Assembly: GCA_030248135.1 (NCBI GenBank)
Contig: JASANC010002532.1
Location: 1-64,000 of the forward strand
Length of the DNA: 64,000 bases
Reading direction: 5' to 3'
Origin: Theristus sp. LFF4_11
Lineage: Eukaryota; Nematoda; Chromadorea; Monhysterida; Xyalidae
Positions within the stretch are counted from its first letter, which is position 1, and each line of letters begins with the position of its first letter. A program made the translations under genes and the position numbers. Positions 12,401 through 23,400 of this stretch are shown here, piece by piece. The notes beneath the pieces were generated by a model that saw nothing but the letters and a program-made list of their open reading frames with translations, was not told the origin of the DNA and ran no database searches.

Positions 12401-14000
12401 GCATTCCGTTTTGAAATTGAAAACAATCTTTTTTAATCACCAATGGTCAATTGCTGTTCCCGTTAAAAATATGTGAAGCGATCCCGTTCAAATTATCAAA
12501 AACAATCTTCTGATCAAGAACACAATCTTTAATGCATTCCGTTTTGAAATTGAAAACAATCTTTTTTAATCACCAATGGTCAATTGCTGTTCCCGTTAAA
12601 AATATGCGAAGCGATTTAAAAGTTAATTGAATTGAAACGACAAAAAGTAACGTTTTATAAAATCATTTTTGAATGTAATTTGTAATTGCAATTTTGAATT
12701 TTTGTTTTCGAAATTGACAGATTTCTAATTAAACCCGGGTGTTGAAAACAAATTTAAAACCCGAAGTTTACAATTTTGCTGTTATGTTTTTACCCGTTTA
12801 CCCTGCTCTAAGCAAATCCTTTTTTTGAGTGAAACTATAAAAAATAAACAAAAAAATATAAAAAAGTGACGTTAAAATAAAAAATACCCATTTAAAAAAC
12901 ACTGTTTTTATACCTTAACATATACCCCAGTCCCTAAAATAGAAGCCAAACCTTTTCGCAAAGTGAAAATGAATGGGGAACCAAAAAGTAACGTTTTTCA
13001 AACACCCATTTAAATAGTCATTCAGTTTCATTTTTGCGTTTCTGTATTTGACACATTTTTATTTAAACCTGCGTGTTGGAAAAACGTCAAATTTGGTAAA
13101 ATTCTCTTTTTCCAAATAACCGCTTTGAAAGCCATCTTGCTTTCTAATCAGATTTTTAGTTAATCGCGGACTTCATTAACAAACCCCGTTTATTTAATTT
13201 CGCAATTTATTTTTTTTGTTGACTTGTTTTTTTAGATAAAACTTTTCTGTTTTTGAAAAAGTCTGAAGCAATAACTTTACAACACTTTTATTTTATGTTT
13301 TCGAAAAAAGTTCTCAAGCAATAACTTTTCAACCAAATGATAATGAAAAATAGTGTCTTGAAAGCAGAGTGCGCTTTCGGTCATCAAGTTTTGAACAGCA
13401 ACAGTTGCCATTATTTGTCAATCGTACCTTGAGGCGCTGTCGCGGATGACCAAAGAGTATCATGATGACTTCGCAGTGAAGAGCGACTTTTTTGAGAAAA
13501 TAATTGGCATTGATATTTAAAAAATGAGATTGAGCTTAGCTACCTTAAATAGCAAAAATAAGCGCCAATTCAAATTGCAGAAAAGTGATACGCACAAACA
13601 AACAAACGGACACCACTATTATCTTAGTATTATGATGATGATGATGATGATTTCAGAAAACTTTTCAGCACAATAAAGATGTAACGGTTCCTTCACGGTT
13701 TTAGTATGTTTTTTGCAGATCTTTTGGTCACCAAATAGCGGTGCATCTGCCGAAGTAAATGTCGTCAGTCGAGGATGTTCACAGCAATGTTTTCGCATGT
13801 GCCCATCCAACAGGCCTATCATGGGCGCCTGTTGCTGTACAGGCGCTCTCTGTAATTCGTTCCACCGACAGCAATTTCACATTTACTCATCGAGTCTCAT
13901 TAGTAAAGTGGCCCGTGCTAACCAACCAGATTTGAAACAAACGCTTTTGGTTTTACTATTACACTGCGTTTACCCGTTGTTGCCTTGTAATCTGCTGTGA
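9447..14000 (+). CDS. Multi-Ly6/uPAR GPI-anchored protein 2 (five domains)
   Basis: Complete model of 13 exons: 9447-9519, 9634-9782, 10137-10215, 10293-10480, 10557-10635, 10741-10919, 11003-11216, 11276-11335, 11407-11495, 11613-11772, 11835-11912, 11975-12066 and 13719-14000. All phases close, giving 573 residues. It starts with a signal peptide (MLELLI...), then five Ly6/three-finger units ending in CC-x4/5-CN. The last two units are near copies of each other (LCYDCDG ... GACCCTG-LCN), joined by Ser/Thr-rich linkers. A hydrophobic tail (TLLVLLLHCVYPLL) suggests GPI attachment. The protein is probably exported and disulfide-rich; its ligand is unknown. Compared with gene 1 the terminal domain has been duplicated. 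Two linker introns (11336-11406 and 11913-11974) start with GC (GCAAGC) rather than GT. A SINE sits in intron 2 and a Helitron-like element in the last intron. Confidence 0.8.
9845..10100 (+). mobile_element. tRNA-derived SINE
   Basis: A tRNA-like head at about 9851-9919 has an A-box-like tggcgtagcga near 9856 and a perfect B-box, ggttcgaacct, at 9899-9909. The GTCC at its 5' end can pair with the GGAC at the 3' end of the head. A tRNA-unrelated body follows, then an A/T-rich tail (attaaatgaattaaaattaa and aaataaataaaa). It lies wholly inside intron 2 of Ly6 gene 2. The D-arm and anticodon arm are degraded, so this is not a functional tRNA. Confidence 0.75.
12092..13635 (-). mobile_element. 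Non-autonomous Helitron-like element, copy 2
   Basis: Read on the minus strand, it ends CCGTGCC-GTA-GGCACGG (7-bp stem, 3-nt loop), then GTCAATTGGCTAG, immediately before T. This is a textbook Helitron 3' end with hairpin and CTRR. The 5' end is about 13635 (TCATAATACTAAG after an A), next to a GAT microsatellite. Internal segments match copy 1 at 1612-3045 (for example gcaatttgaattggcgc and the repeated word tacccgttta). It contains a 133-bp tandem repeat. No helicase frame is seen. It lies in the last intron of Ly6 gene 2. Confidence 0.8.
12221..12610. repeat. 133-bp tandem repeat, about three copies
   Basis: The word ttcaaattatcaaaaacaat begins at 12221, 12354 and 12487, exactly 133 bp apart. 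The copies are nearly identical; the first differs by a few bases (tttactgc versus tttaatgc, caacgg versus caatgg). The array is internal to Helitron-like copy 2. Confidence 0.9.
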
Positions 14001-14635
14001 CACCAAACTAATTTTTGATTCATTCAAAAGTCGAATATCGTTAAAATCCAACAACAAAATAAAGAGAAGTTTGATTTTCAAAATCTGAATTTTATTCCCA
14101 TTACCCGTAAACGTTCAGTTGTCGGACAGTACCAAAGATGACATGCGTTTTTAGGCAGGGGGTGCCAACCCGTGAAAGAGAGGGGGTACCAAAAATTTTT
14201 TTGGAGGGGGCGTGAGTGGTACCTCCTTGGTGCACCGGATGCTAATCAGTTCCAGGGGGTTGCCGTCTCCCCCACCCCTGCGCTTTTTATTGCAAAAGTT
14301 TCAATGAAAAACGCCACAAATGCAAACAATCGCTAAAATAGTAAGTTTTAAAACTAAATAACCTTATTATATTTAGTTCATATTATGCACCTGGAAAGCG
14401 AAAAATTATGATTTTTAAAAAAATTCGTGTTTTTTAACGAAAATTTTTGATTATGGGAACATTTTATAGATAGCAGGGAGGGTTTACCCAAGGGGGCGGG
14501 GAAGTTTGGAGTGCCGAGTCTGGGGAGTGGGAGCGGGGTCCCGAATTTCGGGTGGGTGTCACGCCCCCTACATTCCCCCTCATCTTCGATACTGTTGTAG
14601 GTTCAAAGCGGTCGAATGTTACATTGTACAATGCG
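14001..14635. other. Intergenic between convergent 3' ends
   Basis: An AATAAA at 14058-14063 probably ends the Ly6 gene 2 transcript. Further on are G-rich tracts (14150-14280 and 14475-14560) without visible gene structure. Nothing else is supported. Confidence 0.5.
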
Positions 14636-17600
14636 CTATCCCACGATTGGTCGCAAAACAAAAAAGTCGAAGATCTCTACTATAGCCAAAATGCTAGCTC
14701 CAAGAAAGAGTCCCAGTGTGCCTCCGAGGTCGCCTGAAAAAACTCATGTCGTGCGTATAAACTTGCATTTGAAACTGTTTGTTACTTTCAACTTACATCC
14801 CAAGCTCCAGATTGAATACCGATTTTCTTGAGTGTACTGCTCCTCGGCTAGATATTGGTAAAAGATGTTCATGGCGGCAACATTGTTTCTGAAATTCAAT
14901 CTGAAATCAAAGAAAATACAAATTTGATCAATGTATCAAAAAACAAACGCATAAAAATCATCGTTTAATTGCGCATGAGCGAGAAAATCATTGCTGAATG
15001 CATTGATTGCTTGAAATGGTTTGGACAACAAATCTGGCAACTGATGAATCCGGACTGCATAATCTTCTGCCAATGGTCGTAGCCGTTTGTATGCTTTGGA
15101 CATCTGTAAAATGTTTAGTCAGCCGTAGCAATATTCAATAGAACACCCTCTATTTTATGGCTGTTTTCGTACATTAAATCAAACTTTTGGTATTTCAGGT
15201 TGCGTTAGACAAATTTAATGGTAACTCATTGCCACTCTTTCGCTGGTCCTTTGCCATTTTTATGACCAAGATCTTTTCTCGTTAAGCGAATAATTGTTTA
15301 CCGTGATTATCAGTTCTGAGAATAGCGGTGTAAACGAGCTCTTCGGTGGACAGGCTAGTGCCAGCAAGCTTTCAACACTGTCCAATTTATAAAGATCACT
15401 GCAAGGCTGCAACAAATCGTGCGCGTAACATGATTGAATTCCGTTGTCGCCCTCAAAAGTTCTGAACATTCTGTGGTCGTATTTCGCATCAAGATCGGAA
15501 GCGACGTCATCTGAAAATTGTTTGTTTATAAAGAAAACAAGCATAAGTTAATTAAATAAAGTTAGTAACCAAAGTCGTCGTCAACTGCGTCATAATTGTC
15601 GTCGTCATTAACAGATGTCACATTGCGGCACAGCTGATGAATTTCAGCAAAACAGTCATCTCCGGGACAGAATGTTTCCCAGGTTGGTAAGTTGATCTGC
15701 GTTGATCCGAGATTCTTTGCACGCAAATGGAGCAGCATTGAGTTGTTAGCATATGACTGCAGTTGCTCAATTGGTGACTTCTGTGGATTTTTTGATATCT
15801 CGTTTCTTCGATGCAGCTGCTGTGGCTGTGAAAGTGAACTGGCCGGAGAAGTTGCGTTGAGCACAAAATGGTGCCAACTAGAATCGTCCGATTGGTAGCC
15901 AAGACGATCGCTGGTCTGTGAACGCACTAATGGCATTGCAATTTTCATTATGAAACACGGTTTACCATTGGTTTTTATTACCTTAACTTTTGGAAATTTC
16001 GGTAGTGGAAAACTATCGGATAGTGGTGGTGATATCGCATAATTGCATATGTTGTTTGTACATTCTCCAAAACTCAAAAAATAAACTGTTTCAAACCCAA
16101 ATTGCACTTCACTCTGCTTAAAAAACCTAATTTCAACAACTGTATTTCTGATTGGTTCCGAGGGCCAAGTTCTAGCACCTGGTGCTGCAAAAAACTGGGA
16201 CATAAAACAGTTTTAAACCAATACTAAAACCGGTTTTTTCTTGGCAATGTAAAAAACTTGACGGTTTGTTTAACGTTTCAATGAAAAAGGGTGCAAAATG
16301 CTTACACTCGCCGTTGTGAAGTACATGGGTGCCATTCGCTGGACGGCTTCTGCTAGCTCGTACAGAGGCATTCGATGCGTTTGGTAACCGTGGAACAATT
16401 TGAACAGTTCTTTGTACTGTGTGAATGGTTTTTTGTTGACTGGCTCGAAGTCGTCAACGAACAACCGCAACAATTTCGCCAGTAAATCGCTGAACTTGAG
16501 GAAATGCAACTTCAACTGTGCAACTTCTTTTGCATAGATAGGATTTTCTGCGTATTTCTTGTGTCGTTTAGCAAAGTCCAGCAAATCAAACGGTCTACTG
16601 GTTTGATTGTGTTTGTTATTGCGTTTCTGTGCGACAACAGCGCGCAGTATGATCAGAGATTGCGCTTGAAGATTCGTTGGATAGTTCAGCGAATTTGGGT
16701 CAAAGGTGAGCCAGTCGAAGTAAACGTCGTCGAAATTTGCAAACAACTTTTGCTGCACTGCATTGAATTCGGCGACCTGTTTTAGTAGACGAATTCGAAT
16801 ACAATGCAATTTACCATAGTGAAAGAACAGACACTAAATGAGTTTTTAAACCTGCTGTAACCGCTGGTTTCCATTCAAGAAGCCACCGTGTATCGGTTCC
16901 ATTTGCCAAGCTTGCAGTGTTTCTTTGGTGCGACGCATATTAGCAAACAGTTCATGCAACTGATTTTGTTTGTCTGCCTGTAAAGATTTTCTGTACGTTG
17001 AGGTTGAAGACGAAAAGACCGAATAATTTTATTTGTTCGGGACGTTTCTGGTAAATTCGCAGACCAACCCAAATTATTCACCTGAACACGAAATCGAGCT
17101 TCATATGCATTTCGTAACAGGGACAGCAGTTCCTTTTCTTGCCGATTGTTTAAGCGGTTTTTAACGGCGGCCGCCTGTAATTTCCCCAAACTGAGTGAAC
17201 TTCTCATTTCAATCGTTGTACAATTGGCATCGCATCTGTCCACTCCTGGAGGACGCTCCTTCTGCACGCTTATAACGCAAGCGAAATGTTGCGCAATGTT
17301 GCATACAGGCAGCAGACTTGCAGCTAAAGTTTTGATAACTTTTTTGTAACAGCTTTTGGTCCCGAAATTTTTGGTACTCGTGGAGAATATACCGATTGGG
17401 CAGTTGTCTGTGTCGCGTGAAAGACATTCAGCGGGAATGTTGAAAGCTTCACATTGGCAAGCGTGACGAACGTTTTTGAACACCAGGTCGAACAGACATT
17501 TTTCCACACTGTAGGCTGCTAAAATAACTTTGTGGTTGTTTTAAGGGCAAAAAACAAAGGGGTAACAAATTATCAACAATGCAACAATGCTTCAACCGTA

Positions 17601-20196
17601 CAATCGCCTCGGTAGTACGTGATGTCCTCTTTCGTAGAAATGCAACTTCCGCCCTGGCTGGCTAGAATACGTTGCCGCTAAAAACCAACAGCATAAAGGG
17701 CTCTAGAATAAAATAATAATCTAATGGGGCTAGAAAAGTGTGAGCCAAACCGTACCGAAACATACGATACACCAACTTCTGACATGTGTCCCGGTGGAAT
17801 TTGAAACGAATGTGATGCAACAAGTGGAATGTCGGTTTGGTTGCCAATTACAACCTAAGGTTTGTTTCGAATGCTCTTTTCAGGCAAAATGTGAAAGAAC
17901 TTTGTGATAAGCATTGTTTGTCGTAACCTTGATCCCTATCGTTTCTGACGGACCAGCCATTCGTTCGTATGTCTCCAAGTTTAACAAAAGTGTCAGTCCG
18001 CTTTTCATACCTACATAAACATTGTTGACCGTTTAGTGCGCGCTTCTGACAAAACCAATGCGTGCACGCAAAACATGAAATAGACCGATACCTGCACTAT
18101 CGATGATCTTCGGTTGGTGCGTGTCACTATTTATCGAGTAGCAGACCCCATAGTCCGTGAAAGTCAACTTGAAATCAGCTGCAGTACAACGACTGCCGTC
18201 AGGCCATTTGCAGCTGCAGAAAGCAACACGAGATTTTTTCTGGATCAAAACACATACATTCAAGGTTATATGTAGGTTCAGCTTATATTCAATTATAGGT
18301 TTTAAATTAAAAAAAAATCGATAAGTGAGTTTTGATTTGCCTGAGCAGCATATCTTCAATGGTCGATCGAAGTTGAAGGTACATGTCTCGCGAATCACGA
18401 AACTTTGCTGCAGCCGCCATGAACTCAGGGGTGTCAAACACTGAAGTTCTCGGTGGATGACTGGAGCGTTCGCCTGCATTCTCTGAGTGGAACACGGCCG
18501 ACAAAAGTGGATACAGGTTGTGGGCCGCCTTTGTGATCCTGTTGACACAGGCCAATTCACAGACATTGTTCCCAGTGTAGTTTTCATGCTTAACAACTAT
18601 TGTGGATTTATTCAAACGTGTCCAGACTAAAATGACGTCATTTGCTTTAAAAACGCCCGTTTATCAAAGTACAGGCTTTAAAATGTCAGTTTGGTGTGAC
18701 TGATTCGACATTCATCATTTGTTTACGGGAAGAAATCGGCTAACCGAAAAGTTTGCTTTGCTGTGAACGGCAAGCGTATGTTTGGCGGCTCATGACGTCA
18801 TTTCAGTGGGACACACGTTTAAAAAAATAGGTCATAGTATATACAGGGTGGGCCAAAAAAAAGGTTCCATTTTCAAACTGCTGTCACTGGCTGGTGTTTT
18901 AATATTATGAGCTGAAATTCTCAGCACTGATAAAACATTCGTTGCCATTTTACTGACAAATTTTTTTTTCGATATATAATTCCTAGCGCTCACTGTGGCA
19001 GATTTTCTAAAAAGCTCGAAAAATCAACAAATTGACTGAAATGAGTGCAAGAAAAAATTAGTATCAAGATGCGTGATTCAATTTTGAAACTATTGCGAAG
19101 GTGACAAATTGGTCTTTTTGGATACCCGTGATAGTTCAAATCATGCGCTCAGAGTGGAAAGGTCTCACACTTGAATTGCATTTGAGCACCTCGAGCGAAA
19201 TTCTGATGTTTCACAACGGACCCGAGTCAGCAGCCATGCGACTGCGACAGAAAGAATTGTTCAATTGATTTTTTGTTTTCTGTGTTGCTCTGTCTGTTAA
19301 TTTGTTTCTTTTGAAAAGTTTTTCTGCGGTTTGAATAAAAACAGTGTTTCAGTTTCAGTTTTCTGCAGTTTCGTCATGGTTAAGTGGACAGCAGAACAAC
19401 GGGTCTGGTGTGCTGCAATCTCAAAGTTTTTCTGCAGTGACTCGTTAGTTTCGCGTAAAATGCCATCCAGCCGCTGCCGGACGACAAACCTTGATAATGA
19501 TTTGGATGTCTGTGAGCAATGATTCGTTGTTAAATTCTTGGTTAAAAATCCGTTTTTTTGAAAATTTGGGAAATTTTTAAACATTGTGCTGTAAAACTGA
19601 ATCTACTTGACCAAACTGGAAAAAAAAATTTGTCAGAAAAATGGCATCACATGTTTTACCAATGCTGAAAATTTCAGCTCATAATATTGAAATACCAGCC
19701 AGTGACAGCAGTTTGAAAATGGAACCTTTTTTTTGGTCCACCCTGTATATTTGACTATTTGACATACTTGAACTGGTTATTATTGCAAATCGTCACGGTC
19801 GGAAAACTTAGCGTTTTTGGGTAATCGATATCAATGTTCGTTGTGATCGGATTGCGCCGAAACTCATCGAACTTTTCGGACGTTTGCCACACCATCAAGG
19901 TAATTGCCATTATTAGAAGAAACGACCATAGACATCTAAAGTTCTTACACAAGTTCAAGTATTGTTAATGAACATGAAACTAATTGTGCTTTAGGATCTG
20001 TGCATGTAAGCTTGTTTTTGTTGGAAAACGTTTCTAACTTTCTAGTTTTGCTGCCCGGTCCGACAAGAAATTTAAATCCGGCAAAACTCGTTTCTTGACA
20101 GAATTCCCCGACTCGTGGCATCAGACGTTGACTCGTTGACATTGGTTTCTCGCGCAAATCGCTCTGCGTCCGCGCCTTTTTGGAATTAGTCGCCAT
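14636..20196 (-). CDS. DEG/ENaC-family sodium channel subunit with large ectodomain insertion
   Basis: Amiloride-sensitive-type cation channel. Exons read: 20196-20039, 19935-19768, 18626-18341, 18213-18092, 17518-17082, 16977-16852, 16776-16308, 16184-15570, 15510-15302, 15103-15042, 14900-14797 and 14733-14636, about 950 residues. Family marks in order: N-terminal FCQETSFAGFKF, first membrane segment (CLWSFLLIMAITLMVW), FPTVTICN, MLLSCKW and TDYGVCY, cysteines of the finger/thumb (HACQCEAF, CDANC), then the pre-pore NNVAAMNIFYQYL and the pore/TM2 signature GGTLGLFLGASILAI with the G-x-S selectivity filter. About 470 residues (exons at 16977-15302) lie between the CDANC region and the pre-TM2 strand, where family members have only a few dozen. 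The join of exons 2 and 3 is out of phase as read. An 11-nt micro-exon (about 18762-18752) would fix it but is only a guess. The intron at 18340-18214 uses GC-AG. A mariner-type MITE fills most of intron 2. Confidence 0.85.
18844..19745. mobile_element. Mariner-type element (CAGGGTGGGCC termini) with transposase remnant
   Basis: The inverted termini are over 100 bp long: cagggtgggccaaaaaaaag... at the left and its complement ending ...ggtccaccctg at the right, each flanked by TA. They share aggttccattttcaaactgc. At 19376-19522 a plus-strand frame begins MVKWTAEQRVWCAA, which resembles the N-terminal helix-turn-helix start of mariner-like transposases, and then ends after 48 codons. The element is therefore a deleted, non-autonomous copy. 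Its right end lies 22 bp from the 5' splice site of channel exon 2. Confidence 0.8.
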
Positions 20197-20434
20197 GGAT
20201 GTATCCAATCAACAGGTTCAAGACTGCTTCTTTTGAATTTGAATGTTTAAAATTTTAACATCGATTATGTTTTTATTTTGGGCTTGTACAATGTGGCTGT
20301 TGAAATATTTGTCATTCGACAGGTGAGCAAACTTGTTAGTTGTTACATTTCATTTACCAAAGTACGATACACTAAAGATAAAAACATCAGAAACCTTATG
20401 CAATATAAAGTGACATGTGACATTGTGCCAGATT

Positions 20435-23400
20435 TTAATTGAAAAACTCTTTCACACAAGCCAACCCGGCTGTGATACGAAGCAGTTCACGTGCGACCCT
20501 TTTTGTGTACAGCAAGGGCGCCAATCGATTCCATTCAGCGAAAAGATCACGGAGATGATCACGTGCTTCCACCAAACTATCACGAAACGTCCACCAGTAC
20601 TTGATTCGAAAACGCAAGTCCTGCTCCAGTTCCACGGTGTCTGCTCCAAAATAGTAAACTGTTGTATCGGTATTGGCCCTGAGGAACTTTTCATTTTTTC
20701 CCTCGTGTTTCTTGTTTTCGATCGATAGCTCAAGAATGCGTTGCTGCGTCAGGTACAATTGGCGGGAATGACTGAAATATAGAAGCGGGAAATATCAAAA
20801 AGGTTACCAGCGACTGAATTTTTTGAAAAAAAAACAAACTGAATCGACCGACACTAACCAAAATAGCAGTGGTGCTGCAGCGTCGTACACCTGAAGAAAT
20901 TGTTCTCTGGTCGCCGATATTTTGCGAAACGATAATTGTTGAAAAGTGTCAGCGGTCGCACGGATTTGTAGAATTTCTGCTGGCGTCCAGAGTTTCTCCG
21001 ATCCACAATGCGAACATTTGGTTAACAACGGATTCTTTTGTTTCTGTTCACCTTCTTGGTGAGCTATCAGATCAAAAATATCTGACACAGTTGGCGGTTC
21101 ATCTGGAGTGGGCATGCTGGAAAACTTTCGTTCGAGACTAAAGTACAAATTCTGATCGATACATGACGGCCCACTGCAACTGGTGCATTTCATCGCGCTC
21201 ATTTCCAATTCTTTTCTAAAATTGTAGCATTTTTTGATCAGCAGCGTTTTGTTTTGTCAATGAACCGTGTTTTTCGATTTTCTCCTCACCTATTCCAATC
21301 GCTATGTTCTATGCACGCGGTGCATTCGCACATGAATTCATAGTCGGTCAGCAAATGCAGTCGACGATGGGCTCGTATTTCTTGGAGTCCTGCGTACGCA
21401 CCATAATTCGTTGTCACTTCTTCGCCTTTACAAATTGGGCGAACAGAACGAAACTCCACCGCATCTCCGTCGAACGTGTGGTAAAGGTTGCGAGAGCACG
21501 AGTGATTGACTGAAAACTCGCAAGAATCGATCGATTTAAATTTGATAAATACTGATATAACAAACCGATTTGTTTTTATGTCACGTTTCAGTCGAAGCAA
21601 ACTTTACAAACACTTACTCAGGCTGGCCACAGTATACAGGGCGGACGGTCGATAGCCAGTGACAGTCATATCTTCGTGTTTCTCATTCCGGATGGTGCCC
21701 AGTGGAAATAAACCAAAATTATTGGAGTTGTATCTGTAAAGTGCATGTAGTAGGAACTCGTATGCCGCTGAGAACAGCCGTTTGCAAAGACAACCTGTTC
21801 GTTACCTCGGTATGATTGCTTGCATGTGCCGTCGCACAAGTCCTTTGCGTTTCTCCAAACATCTCCACTCTTCACCAGCATTTAACCATTCGATCTGTTG
21901 GAAGAAACCACGCTGCTCCAAGTGATCGACAGCATCGGTGATGTTCGTTGTGATACGCGCAGTGTTCAACGCGTACGAACTTAAGTGGCCGACCAAGCTT
22001 AGAATCGACCTACATTTCAAAGATCGCTGTAATTTTCGTCTAAAAACATGTGTAAGTAATGTTTGTCTAACCGATATTGGCCTGATTCGAACCCGTAGCC
22101 GTCGTCACCGCCAAGTTTGCAGAACTCGTGCTGAATTTCCGGTTTTTTTGGATCGCATGCAATCAGCTCCGTAATGCTCAGTTGCGAAATAATCCGGATC
22201 ACACGCCAAAACTCGGTGTCACCTTTCAGCCACTTCAGACCGGCTGCCATGCCACATTGATAGCGGTGAAAGGATTGCTGTGCTTTGGTCAGACACTCGG
22301 CGCTGCAGAACTGCACGTACCCATCGCCGCATGCGTCGCAGACAAGCGGCCTGAAATTTATAACTTGAAAGAAGTGACTTCGTTTCTTATCCATGCTTAT
22401 GAAGTTACAGTTTATAGTGCACACACCGTATTCCTTTCAGATGTCGGATGCACGTGTGACAAAGATCCCGTGCCATTTCGTTGCGGCGCAATGTTACAGC
22501 GAACGCATGTTCCCTGAGGAGTAGCTGGCCAATTGGGATATCCCGGTTTGCAATCATATGACGTCCGCGTATGTCGTCGTAGACGACGGTCACCTACATA
22601 CACGGACCGGACAGCTTCAATTTCCTTCGGAATTTTTCTTTGTCGAATTGCGTTACATTTCTGAAGAAAACGGATTCATACCGCCGAGGACAGAACTGGC
22701 ATATTGTGATGAGGTTCGTTGAAAAGCTGTTTTGATGTTGTGGTAGTTTCTTCAATGGATGCTACGTGTTCAGTATAGTTCGAAAACTTATTTTTGTTAG
22801 CGGCAACGTGACGCAGATATTCATTGCAGGCGTATCCTGCTGTGATGCGCAGAAGTTCCCAGGCCACTTGCTTTGTGTAAAGCAACCTCGCTAATGGATA
22901 CCAGTTGATGAACAATTTTTGCAAATTTTCATTGGCCTCATACACGGTAGTATGAAACTGCCACCAGTATTTCAGTTGCGATCGGAGATTTTCTTCCCAT
23001 TCCACGGTACCTCGACCAAAATAATAGGCAATCGTTTCGCTGTTTGCGTCTAACAAAGCCAGATTGTTTTCTTTGTGCACTTTTGCTTCAATGGACATTT
23101 CGATGATTCTTTGTCGCATCAGGTACAGTTGACGGGAATGGCTACAACAAAAGGGTGAATGTTGAAAACGAACAGCTGTTACTTGTTTGGACATGCAATA
23201 TAATACATACATACCGAAAACAATGCGGAACTGCAGCTTCATACACCTGAATGAACTGGTCCCGAGTTGCAGACATTTTGCGGAAAAACAGTTGCTGAAA
23301 CAAATCCGCACATTCACGAATTTGCTTGATCTCAACCGATGTCCACGGTTTCACCGTGCCACATGACACACAATTGGTGGTGGCTTTGATGTCATCGTGC

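Noticed and set aside
20435..22593. Second SMYD module as an independent gene
   Set aside because: Not excluded, but it lacks its own start exon: a stop codon lies directly before its first conserved codon, and the mirrored boundary residues and phase-0 splice favour fusion.
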